Origin: Terriglobia bacterium
GTDB lineage: Bacteria; Acidobacteriota; Terriglobia; UBA7540
Length of the DNA stretch: 6,021 bases
Assembly: GCA_030042795.1 (NCBI GenBank)
Contig: JASHYZ010000624.1
Location: 1 to 6,021, forward strand
Direction of reading: 5' to 3'
In this document: one piece after another, positions 1-5,099 of the stretch
How positions within the stretch are numbered: position 1 is the stretch's first letter
Layout: every line of letters begins with the position of its first letter
Notes under the pieces: generated by a model
Told to the model about the DNA's origin: nothing
Databases searched by the model: none
Seen by the model: only the letters and a program-made list of their open reading frames with translations
Made by a program: the position numbers and the translations under genes

Positions 1-18
1 CTGTCCATGCCTCAACCC

Positions 19-306
19 TCAGCTTCCTATTTCCTGTTTGAGGCGATCGGCCAGAAACGTCTTGAGAAGCGATTGGTAAGGTACATCCCGTTTGTTGGCC
101 AGCAACTTCAGGTTGGCAATCATCGTTAATGGCAGGCGCAGTGAGATCGTTCGAGAGGTAGGCTTGAGGTTCGGGAAGGTGGTGCGCCCGCCTTTCGACC
201 AGTCAATATAGTCCATCGAATCGTGGCCCGCCCAGAATTCCCGTTCCTGCTCCTCCGATGTGAACACCGGAAGCTGCTTAAGCTTCTTCCTGTTCGTGGC
301 TCGCAT
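19..306 (-). CDS. CopG/ribbon-helix-helix antitoxin of a BrnT-type toxin-antitoxin pair
   Basis: This 95-residue protein is the probable antitoxin of the upstream BrnT-like toxin. Its N-terminal part (residues 13-47) carries the signature of the CopG_antitoxin family (PF12441 type): VFTSEEQEREFWAGHDSMDY, then DWSKG and FPNLKP. The C-terminal part (about 52-92) looks like a ribbon-helix-helix DNA-binding fold, with TISLRLP as the beta strand and NKRDVPYQSLLKTFLADRL as the helices. In such pairs the antitoxin blocks the toxin RNase and represses its own operon; that role is family knowledge. The ATG at 306 follows GGAGG by four bases, and this ribosome site lies inside the toxin gene. The two frames overlap by 29 bases, which implies translational coupling. 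The length is normal for the family and no truncation is visible. The partner could be classed as HicA-like in other genomes, but here it is clearly BrnT-like. Confidence 0.88.
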   Translation of the reverse strand: MRATNRKKLKQLPVFTSEEQEREFWAGHDSMDYIDWSKGGRTTFPNLKPTSRTISLRLPLTMIANLKLLANKRDVPYQSLLKTFLADRLKQEIGS

Positions 307-589
307 AAAACCTCCGCTCCCGCTGCGTCATGAGTCGCGCCGAGATCACTCGAATCAAATCCCCTCTCATCGTGAATGCAACCAGCAAATACCGGCCTCG
401 ATCGGTGCGGCCCAGCGCGCGCCAGCGGCGCTCCGCGCCTGAAGAATGGCCGGGATCATGCCGCACCACGAAGGGTTGATTGAAAAAGACTTCTTCGCAT
501 TCAAAGTCTGCAACGCCGTGCTTTTCCCAATTCTTGCCCGCATTGCCATCGTCCCAGTCAAACCCGGCGCATTCCGTCCAGGACTCCAT
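278..589 (-). CDS. brnT: BrnT-family ribonuclease toxin
   Basis: From the ATG at 589 this is a 103-residue protein, the expected BrnT (COG2929/PF04365) length. Recognisable family blocks, in order, are FDWDDGNAGKNWEKHGV, FECEEVFFNQPFVV, a conserved His in DPGHSSGAERRW, RALGRTDRGRYLLVAFTMRG and a closing RVISARLMTQRERRFY. BrnT toxins have a RelE-like fold and cleave RNA to slow growth; this is family knowledge. The gene comes first in the operon and overlaps the antitoxin, the usual toxin-first BrnTA order. The start is uncertain: ATGs at 595 and 601 and a GTG at 613 are in frame, and none has a Shine-Dalgarno match. A TATAAT box at 605-600 would place transcription initiation close to the 595/589 ATGs, so a leaderless or very short leader message is plausible. 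That argues against the GTG at 613. Confidence 0.85.
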   Translation of the reverse strand: MESWTECAGFDWDDGNAGKNWEKHGVADFECEEVFFNQPFVVRHDPGHSSGAERRWRALGRTDRGRYLLVAFTMRGDLIRVISARLMTQRERRFYASHEQEEA

Positions 590-593
590 GTAC

Positions 594-627
594 ATAATCA
601 TTATACACGTCACCGGCGGCAGGTCAT
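594..627 (-). promoter_or_regulatory. Putative promoter and autoregulatory operator of the toxin-antitoxin operon
   Basis: On the minus strand a perfect TATAAT (605-600) lies 16 bases after ATGACC (627-622), which matches the -35 consensus at four of six positions. The -10 box is embedded in a perfect 11-base palindrome, ATAATGATTAT (604-594). Partly symmetric TGTA and TACA flanks extend the symmetry. A ribbon-helix-helix antitoxin bound here would block the polymerase directly. The DNA pattern is seen; the regulatory role is inferred from how BrnT/CopG-type operons behave. Confidence 0.5.
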
Positions 628-794
628 CCAGATTGTACTAAAAGCCGTCAACATACTGAAACAAAGGACGAGAGTTTTCCAACAATCAAAGCCAAGAGGG
701 TGTTGATAAATTAAGGTGGTTATCGGTTGTCCAGGGGAGAACAAGTGGCTGCGGGCATTTAAACTTGTAGGCATTAAGCGGGCAAGCATGGTCT
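614..794. other. Gene-free stretch between divergent toxin operon and aminotransferase
   Basis: No reading frame here looks like a gene in length or composition. The only structure I see is weak: ACAAGT at 741-746 facing ACTTGT at 763-768, and short imperfect GGCATT direct repeats around 755-775. The right-hand part up to 896 carries the control elements of the aminotransferase, listed separately. Confidence 0.5.
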
Positions 795-810
795 TGAGTC
801 ACATGAGTCA
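795..810 (+). repeat. Tandem TGAGTCA direct repeat upstream of the aminotransferase promoter
   Basis: Two identical TGAGTCA heptamers lie at 795-801 and 804-810, nine bases from start to start. Each is itself nearly palindromic. They end 24 bases before the TATAAT box, so they sit at or just upstream of the -35 region. That is a position suited to an activator or repressor. The repeat is seen directly; a regulatory role is inference. Confidence 0.45.
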
Positions 811-834
811 GCCCGGATTGCCGTCTGGAATGTG

Positions 835-840
835 TATAAT
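835..840 (+). promoter_or_regulatory. Putative -10 box of the aminotransferase gene
   Basis: A perfect TATAAT lies 56 bases before the ATG of the aminotransferase, preceded by TGTG. No good -35 hexamer is found at 16-18 bases; the sequence there is GC-rich (CCCGGA-like). The promoter may therefore depend on an activator, perhaps acting at the TGAGTCA pair just upstream. The predicted transcript start is near 847, giving a leader of about 50 bases. Confidence 0.5.
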
Positions 841-859
841 TTGAAGTTCACAAATCATT

Positions 860-890
860 CGGGTCCGGCGATTCCCTAGACCCGTGGAGG
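860..890 (+). promoter_or_regulatory. Leader hairpin next to a strong ribosome binding site
   Basis: CGGGTC (860-865) can pair with GACCCG (879-884), a six-base-pair stem with a 13-base loop. The 3' arm ends directly before TGGAGG (885-890). The GGAGG is six bases from the ATG at 897, a near-ideal ribosome binding site that fixes the start. The hairpin could modulate access to it. It is too small for any riboswitch class I know. Confidence 0.45.
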
Positions 891-896
891 ACTATC

Positions 897-2048
897 ATGT
901 CAGCAACCGCACCGAAGCCGTCTGCCAAAATGACGGTGCCGTTTTACGGCCACGCACGGCAATACCACAGCATTAAGAAAGAGATCGATGACTCCGTTCA
1001 GGCCGTGCTCGAGAGCGAGTCGTACGTAATGGGCCCCACGCTCCAGCTTTTCGAGACTGAGTTGGCCAAGTATTTCGGACTGAAGCACGCTATCGGCGTC
1101 AATTCGGGCACGGACGCCCTGTGGCTTTGCTTTATGGCCCTGGAGATGAATCCGGGCGATGAAGTCATCACCACGGCCAACACGTTTTTCGCTACGGCCG
1201 AAGCGATCTGGATCGCGGGCGGCAAGGCGGTTTTTGTGGATAGCGACCCGCGCACGAACAACATCGATCCGGCCAAGATCGAGGCCGCCATCACGCCCCG
1301 CACCGTCGGCATGGTGCCGGTGCATCTCTACGGGCAGTGCGCCGATATGAAAGCGATCAGTGCCATCGCGAAGAAGCACAACCTTTGGGTGATTGAAGAC
1401 AGCGCGCAGGGCGTTGACGCTCACGGTGACGGCTTCAAGCAAGGCGAGCTGAGCGACGCGGTGTGCACCAGCTTTATCATTCAGAAGAATCTTGGAACCT
1501 TTGGCGACGGCGGCGCGGTGGTGACCAACCGACAGGACATTGACACCACCGTGCGACGGCTGCGGAACCACGGGTCACTGAAGCGCTCCGTGCACAGCTT
1601 CGGTTTCAACAGTCGTCTGGATGATCTTCATGCCGGCTTTCTGCGGGTGAAGCTCAAGCACATCACAAAGTGGACGGACCAGCGGCGCGCGCTGGCACAT
1701 CGCTACACCGAGGGGCTCAAAGAGACCAGCCTGAAGCTGCCTTACGAGACGCCAGGCTACCGCCACGTTTACCACCTCTACGTGGTGGAGCACCCGAAGC
1801 GCGATCACCTCGATAAGTTCCTCCACGACGCGGGCATCGACTCAAAAATGCACTATCCCATCGCCATTCACCAGCAGGAGGGCTACCCTTGGGGCAAGCT
1901 GGTGGACCCGAAGCCGAACGTCCCCAACAGCGAGCGCAACGCTGCCCAGTGCCTCTCATTGCCCATGTTTCCGGAACTGACGACGGAGGAAGTGGATTAC
2001 ACGGTGGCGAAGATCGTGGAGTGGGACCAGCAGTTCGGCGCCGTGTAA
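897..2048 (+). CDS. DegT/DnrJ/EryC1/StrS-family PLP-dependent aminotransferase
   Basis: This complete 383-residue protein belongs to the fold-type I aminotransferases that usually move an amino group from glutamate to a keto-sugar nucleotide, for O-antigen, surface polysaccharide or antibiotic sugars. Visible features: the N-terminal YVMGPTLQLFE block (43-53); SGTDAL (70-75), the PLP-phosphate loop; EDSAQG (167-172), whose Asp168 should contact the pyridine nitrogen; and Lys197 in QKNLGTFGDGG as the expected Schiff-base lysine. Also present are the N-S-R-LDDLHAG block (238-247), HVYHLYVV (290-297), HYPIAIHQQ (319-327) and a closing SLPMFPELTTEE. Length and motif order are normal. The stretch before the lysine reads SFIIQ rather than the aromatic-Pro form common in the family. 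The gene has its own promoter and a GGAGG ribosome site. No sugar-nucleotide genes adjoin it, so the substrate cannot be named. Confidence 0.93.
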   Translation: MSATAPKPSAKMTVPFYGHARQYHSIKKEIDDSVQAVLESESYVMGPTLQLFETELAKYFGLKHAIGVNSGTDALWLCFMALEMNPGDEVITTANTFFATAEAIWIAGGKAVFVDSDPRTNNIDPAKIEAAITPRTVGMVPVHLYGQCADMKAISAIAKKHNLWVIEDSAQGVDAHGDGFKQGELSDAVCTSFIIQKNLGTFGDGGAVVTNRQDIDTTVRRLRNHGSLKRSVHSFGFNSRLDDLHAGFLRVKLKHITKWTDQRRALAHRYTEGLKETSLKLPYETPGYRHVYHLYVVEHPKRDHLDKFLHDAGIDSKMHYPIAIHQQEGYPWGKLVDPKPNVPNSERNAAQCLSLPMFPELTTEEVDYTVAKIVEWDQQFGAV

Positions 2049-2054
2049 TGTGGC

Positions 2055-2075
2055 AGAGTGTCGCTTTCCCACTCT
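2055..2075 (+). terminator. Weak hairpin after the aminotransferase stop codon
   Basis: AGAGTG (2055-2060) pairs with CACTCT (2070-2075) across a nine-base loop, seven bases after the stop codon. No T-run follows, so this is not a canonical intrinsic terminator. It may be a processing or Rho-assisted end, or chance. Confidence 0.25.
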
Positions 2076-2131
2076 ACCGGTGACGGGCGTGCTTTGATTT
2101 GCCGCGAGCGCAGCCCAGCCGTATCAAACGA

Positions 2132-2343
2132 GAGTTCTCCATGATCTCCGTGCCTAAAGGCCTCTCAGCCCAGCGCGGCCTTGGGCCGCAACCAAAAGAA
2201 GCGTTCACCACAGAGACCACAGAGGCCTTCTCCGTGTTCTCTGTGCCCTCTGTGGTGCGCTTTTCTTTGCGCGTCGCAACCAAAGTGGAGTTCTCCCTAA
2301 TGCCGGAAAGCTTCTCAACCTGGCGCAGCCTTGGGCCGCAACC
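2132..2343 (+). repeat. Short direct repeat pair flanking a large hairpin
   Basis: Two related units lie at 2132-2193 and 2288-2343. Both begin GAGTTCTCC, continue with a diverged middle containing TCTCA, and end GCCTTGGGCCGCAACC. The first unit holds a perfect six-pair hairpin, GCGGCC-TTG-GGCCGC (2175-2189); in the second one pair is broken by an A. The 2206-2257 hairpin lies between them, and the second unit runs into dispersed-repeat copy A. The array looks like a composite, repeatedly duplicated intergenic element. No protein is encoded. Confidence 0.7.
2206..2257. repeat. CACAGAG/CTCTGTG inverted repeat with 19-base arms
   Basis: The left arm (2206-2224) holds two CACAGAG words. The right arm (2239-2257) holds two CTCTGTG words. 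The arms are complementary at 17 of 19 positions around a 14-base loop. Flanking AAGCG and CGCTT can extend the stem with a small bulge. Similar hairpins recur between genes in several environmental bacterial phyla, as I recall; that is not tested here. It lies between convergent genes, where it could stop or stabilise transcripts from either side. Confidence 0.75.
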
Positions 2344-2509
2344 CAACCGAAGGCCTCGGTGCCCTCTGTGCCTGGAAGGCTCTCAACACAGAGTTCACGG
2401 AGACTCTGTGGCCTCAGTGTTGAAGGCTTTTAGCCACAGAGGGCACGGAGAGGTTGCGACCTGCATTCAAGCACAAAACGAAAATCTTCGCGGCCCGAGA
2501 AGAAATTGG
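2314..2509 (+). repeat. Dispersed intergenic repeat, copy A
   Basis: This 196-base element is the partner of copy B at 3789-3988, in the same orientation. From 2339 to 2509 the two align without gaps over 171 bases with 11 mismatches by hand count, about 94% identity. The first 25 bases differ by a four-base indel. Inside, CTCTGTGGC (2404-2412) can pair with GCCACAGAG (2433-2441), and further CACAGAG-like words occur. No coding potential is convincing in any frame. The high identity between non-coding copies suggests recent spread, gene conversion or selection on structure. Confidence 0.85.
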
Positions 2510-2526
2510 ACGTCAGTAACACGAAG

Positions 2527-2708
2527 GCGGGAATCCATTCCAGTACCTTGTAGCTGGGACCTCGCACAAAAAACCACTCGCCGGTCACATGGATCCCCGC
2601 TTTCGCGGGGATGACTCTTATCAGAGTATCAGCAGGAATCGAACTGATTACCCGCCGAAGCGGGGTTTAACGGGCTTCCTATCAGCCGCTTAGCTCGTCA
2701 TCCACGCG
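2527..2708. repeat. REP-like palindrome cluster
   Basis: A perfect hairpin, ATCCCCGC-TTTC-GCGGGGAT (2593-2612), is followed by GAC, the form of a widespread REP-type palindrome. Two partial arms accompany it. GCGGGAATCCAT (2527-2538) is complementary to ATGGATCCCCGC (2589-2600) at 11 of 12 bases. GTCATCCACGCG (2697-2708) matches the inverted REP arm at 11 of 12. This resembles a small mosaic of REP units. A further minor hairpin, CCCGC-CGAA-GCGGG, sits at 2651-2664 and is followed by GTTT. Functions known for REPs elsewhere (mRNA end protection, supercoiling, terminator activity) are only possibilities here. Confidence 0.6.
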
Positions 2709-2901
2709 TAATCCACATGTAACTGCCGTTGCATTGAGGTACCCCCACTTCCAGCTCAGTGTCGCCCTTGACCGCGCAACCCGCGGCGGAGGGCGACATG
2801 AAGACGGCAGCAAAAGTAGCGCTGGCCTGTTTTGTTAGGTCCGCGGCTTTTTCTTTACGGGCCACAAATACCGCGCTACCTCGCTCTTGATGGGCCGTCA
2901 A
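2698..2901 (-). CDS. Doubtful 67-codon ORF, no recognised family
   Basis: A TTG at 2901 is preceded by GGAG with a five-base gap, and the frame then runs 67 codons. The product has no signal peptide or membrane helix and matches no family I know. Its tail includes two cysteines (in GCAVKGDTELEVGVPQCNGS) and ends SYMWITRG. The stop codon falls inside a REP-like arm (2697-2708), which suggests the frame may have been cut by repeat insertion. It lies about 100 bases after the hydrolase stop on the same strand and could be read through from it. Codon third positions show no strong bias. It may be a spurious frame or the remnant of a longer gene. Confidence 0.22.
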   Translation of the reverse strand: MTAHQERGSAVFVARKEKAADLTKQASATFAAVFMSPSAAGCAVKGDTELEVGVPQCNGSYMWITRG

Positions 2902-2999
2902 CGCTTCTCCGCAAAGCAGTCTGTGTTGATGCGAGCTGAAGTGCTTCGCCGGCGCGCGGAGACCAATCAGCCCTGATGTGCTTCTTCCCGCCTGGGCTC

Positions 3000-3737
3000 T
3001 CAGCTTGACGTCTTCGCGAACAGTTCGGTGAGCTTAGCGAAAGCACGTTCTGCCTGCGGTGGGTTGTAAGAGGGGTTGTCAGGCACCGTCCAGCCGTGAT
3101 GGGCGCCCTCGTACACCTCGCTTTCGTATTCCCCGCCCCACGTTTCCAGTGCATGGTTAAGCTTTTCAATAGCCTCGGCGGGCATGCTCCGGTCTTCGAC
3201 GGCGTGGCCGAAATAAAGCCGCGCCTTGATGCGCGGCAGCACCAGGTGCGGGCTGTCGGGAGCGTCTGTAAAGAGCCGGCCGCCGTGGAACGACGCAGCG
3301 GCGGCAATGCGATCCGGCCGAACGGCGGCGGTACGCAGCGCAATGGCGCCCGAAAAGCAGTAACCCACCACGCCCATCCTGGCTTCGCCCACCGAATCCT
3401 GGGAGGCGAGGAAATCGACATAGGCCCCAACGTCGCGCTCGACAGTCTGGGGCGACAGTGGGCCGGAGAGTTCACTCACGCGCTTCATGAACCGTTCGTC
3501 GCCCATCTTAAAGTGAAAGTTGAACATGGGCGGATTTCCTGTTCGATAAAAGACGTTTGGCATCAGAACCGTGTAGCCAGCCTCGGCCAGCCGCCGCGCC
3601 ATCTGGTGTTGCGAGGGGCGGATGCCGCCGATATCGGTCAGGAAGATCACGCCGGGCTGGCGCTGGCCGTCTTCAACGTAGAGTACCGCGTCGGATGTAC
3701 CGTCTGGTGTCCTAATCTGGATCTCTTGTTTGGTCAT
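3000..3737 (-). CDS. Dienelactone hydrolase family protein (alpha/beta hydrolase)
   Basis: This complete 245-residue cytoplasmic protein has the dienelactone hydrolase fold. The expected triad is visible: nucleophile Cys127 in GYCFSG (125-130), Asp182 in GHAVEDRSMP, and His214 in EGAHHGW. The segment GVIFLTDIGGIRPSQHQMAR (29-48) is the oxyanion-side loop. It carries Asp35 where classical chlorocatechol-pathway enzymes have Glu, as in the broad subfamily that reads D-x-x-G-IRP. GYTVLMPNVFYR (54-65) is also typical. Classical members open dienelactones in aromatic degradation, but this subfamily acts on varied or unknown esters and lactones, so the substrate is open. The ATG at 3737 follows a purine-rich AAGAAGGGAG. 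No aromatic-pathway genes adjoin it. Its upstream DNA is dispersed-repeat copy B, so its promoter lies in or beside that repeat, or it is read from the gene upstream. Confidence 0.92.
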   Translation of the reverse strand: MTKQEIQIRTPDGTSDAVLYVEDGQRQPGVIFLTDIGGIRPSQHQMARRLAEAGYTVLMPNVFYRTGNPPMFNFHFKMGDERFMKRVSELSGPLSPQTVERDVGAYVDFLASQDSVGEARMGVVGYCFSGAIALRTAAVRPDRIAAAASFHGGRLFTDAPDSPHLVLPRIKARLYFGHAVEDRSMPAEAIEKLNHALETWGGEYESEVYEGAHHGWTVPDNPSYNPPQAERAFAKLTELFAKTSS

Positions 3738-3788
3738 AGCTCCCTTCTTAACCTAGGTCTCGATTGGGACCGTAGGGAAACACAAAAA

Positions 3789-3988
3789 CTCAACCTGGCG
3801 CGGCCTATGGCGGCCAGCAACCCAACCGAAGGCCTCGGCGACCTCTGTGCCTGAAAGGCTTTCAACACGGAGTTCACGGAGACTCTGTGGCCTCAGTGTT
3901 GAAGGCTTTTGGCCACAGAGGGCACGGAGAGGTTGCAAGCTGCATTCAAGCACAAGACGAAAATCTTCGCAGCCCGAGAAGAAAGTGG
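3789..3988 (+). repeat. Dispersed intergenic repeat, copy B
   Basis: This copy matches copy A (2314-2509) in the same orientation; 3818-3988 aligns ungapped with 11 differences in 171 bases. Here the internal hairpin is longer: CTCTGTGGCC (3883-3892) pairs perfectly with GGCCACAGAG (3911-3920) across 18 bases. Its left end differs (CTATGGCGGCCAG in place of CTTGGGCCG). The element begins 51 bases upstream of the hydrolase start and fills most of the gap between two minus-strand genes. With copy A it brackets the hydrolase and the doubtful 67-codon ORF. Confidence 0.85.
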
Positions 3989-4087
3989 GCGTTAGCTCGT
4001 CGAGGATTCGCAGAGAACACCGAGGGGACGGGAACTCAACGTTTCCCAGTCGGCGTCGGGGTTCCTTGCCCGCAGCGGCCTCTGCAT
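3989..4087. other. Short intergenic tail downstream of the DUF3052 gene
   Basis: This stretch holds another CAGAGAACACCGAG word (4010-4023), related to the repeat vocabulary. It also has a small hairpin, GGGAA (4030-4034) with TTCCC (4043-4047). No T-run follows on the minus strand, so termination of the upstream gene is not clear and read-through toward the hydrolase is possible. Confidence 0.35.
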
Positions 4088-4900
4088 TCAGACACGCGAA
4101 CGCCCCGGCTTGCCTCCTGCTTGGCGACGTGGCGCGAAGAGCAGTCCTGACCAATCGCTGTCAATCGCTGCCACCTTGTAATCTACCAAACCGGCCCCGA
4201 GTGCGGAAGCGCGAACCAGGGTTTCGGAGACGTCGCTGGCGAGAGGCGAGCTCCGCTTAGGCCAGGCGATCCAGAGGCGGCAGGAACCGGCTGAAATCAC
4301 GTGTTTCGCTACAAAGTCAATTTGATCCGCAAGCTCCGCAAGCGACCGTACGAACCATAAGGCTACCCCGGTCTTCTGCGCAATCGATCCGGTGAACTTA
4401 ACCCCTTCGGGCAGCTCTCCTAAATACTCAACAAAATTCTCAGGTTCATTAAGTAACACAATATGCATATTCGACTTAATGCCGAGCTTCTTTGGCAACG
4501 GCGTGCCTGAGTATCCGGCGAGATTTGATTTGGGAACCACGGGACTCTCCGGTGCGCTCGCGATCGCTTTCTTTAGGGCAATGCCTACATTCTCCCAGGA
4601 TGTGTAGGTGGCGTCGGGCAGCAACTTGCGCACACATTTGACCTTTGCGGGTTCGCCACCCGCAAAGACGATGGGAACTTGTCGCGTCTGCTTGCCGGTG
4701 CGAATCACGGCGGCGAAGTCGCGCCCTTGCATGGGTAGCCGATCTAAACCGATGACCAAGGCCGCAGGAGGGTGAGTGCGCAGTTTCTTAAGAATCGATA
4801 GCGCGCCCTGATATTCAAGTACTACTTTAAGTCGATACTTGCGGACGAAGGCCGCCAGTTCCCTGCCCTCAGATTCATTCCACTGAATAAGCATCACCAT
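4088..4900 (-). CDS. Degenerate receiver domain fused to DUF3052
   Basis: From the ATG at 4900 the product is 270 residues with two parts. Residues about 1-115 resemble a CheY-like receiver (MLIQWNESEGRELAAFVRKY, then AALVIGLDRLPMQGRDF and VPIVFAGGE). The position expected for the phosphoacceptor Asp is Gly or Leu in VIGLDRLP, and the acidic pair near the N-terminus is replaced by WNE, so phosphorylation is unlikely. Residues about 128-258 form a DUF3052 domain: AGYSGTPLPKKLGIKSNMHI, LLNEPENF, LGELPEGV, RLWIAWPKRSSPLASDVSE, GLVDYKVAAIDSDWSGLLFA. DUF3052 has no established function. A Lys/Arg-rich tail closes the protein. A TTG at 4930 and an ATG at 4894 are alternative starts; none has a Shine-Dalgarno match, so the start is uncertain. 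It is divergent from the YcxB-like gene. Confidence 0.85.
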   Translation of the reverse strand: MVMLIQWNESEGRELAAFVRKYRLKVVLEYQGALSILKKLRTHPPAALVIGLDRLPMQGRDFAAVIRTGKQTRQVPIVFAGGEPAKVKCVRKLLPDATYTSWENVGIALKKAIASAPESPVVPKSNLAGYSGTPLPKKLGIKSNMHIVLLNEPENFVEYLGELPEGVKFTGSIAQKTGVALWFVRSLAELADQIDFVAKHVISAGSCRLWIAWPKRSSPLASDVSETLVRASALGAGLVDYKVAAIDSDWSGLLFAPRRQAGGKPGRSRV

Positions 4901-5099
4901 TGCCACGGAAGGAAGGATATCACGTGCCAAACGATAAAGGCGGCGCTATTGCTTCAATTTGCGCATACGAGACAACACCGGCGTCCGTCACCAGGACCTG
5001 CCTTGCGCTGCGTCGGAGGGGATTGCGGCGACAAGTGCCGCCGGCGAAATAAAGTTTCCGGGCTTCTTGCCGATAGAATCCATCCCGAGGAGTTGTCTT
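4901..5099. promoter_or_regulatory. Divergent intergenic control region, with ribosome site of the YcxB-like gene
   Basis: GAGGAG (5087-5092) lies seven bases before the ATG at 5100 and decides that start over the in-frame TTG at 4959. TAGAAT (5074-5079), five of six to the -10 consensus, may serve the plus-strand gene, but the leader would then be very short and no clear -35 is seen. For the minus-strand gene, TTGAAG then TATCGT with a 15-base gap (about 4956-4930) is a weak candidate. A small hairpin GCGGC/GCCGC occurs around 5026-5042. Confidence 0.4.

Noticed and set aside
900..1571. Long minus-strand open frame opposite the aminotransferase
   Set aside because: It lies wholly antisense to a gene with strong family motifs; composition is the mirror of a GC-rich coding strand and no motif is recognisable.
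2206..2257. CRISPR array
   Set aside because: The CACAGAG words are two per arm of a single inverted repeat; there are no regularly spaced repeats with unique spacers.
2099..2614. 171-codon plus-strand frame through the repeat region
   Set aside because: It is made of CACAGAG-type repeats and REP hairpins; its translation repeats the element's own words and has no protein-like pattern.
2609..2703. tRNA gene on the minus strand (7-bp GGATGAC/GTCATCC ends, GTTCGATTC T-loop-like string)
   Set aside because: The T-loop string is not next to the 3' acceptor arm, its five-pair stem does not form, and no proper anticodon loop with T33 is present.
2876..3475. 199-codon minus-strand frame overlapping the hydrolase
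   Set aside because: It is a shifted frame within the hydrolase gene, rich in Arg, Pro and Ser, with no family signal; the hydrolase frame has the catalytic motifs.
3096..3854. 252-codon plus-strand frame opposite the hydrolase
   Set aside because: Antisense shadow of the hydrolase gene, running on into repeat DNA; no domain signal.
3753..4260. Open frames of 87-137 codons across repeat copy B on both strands
   Set aside because: They consist mainly of the non-coding repeat and its edges, and the corresponding frames are not kept in copy A.
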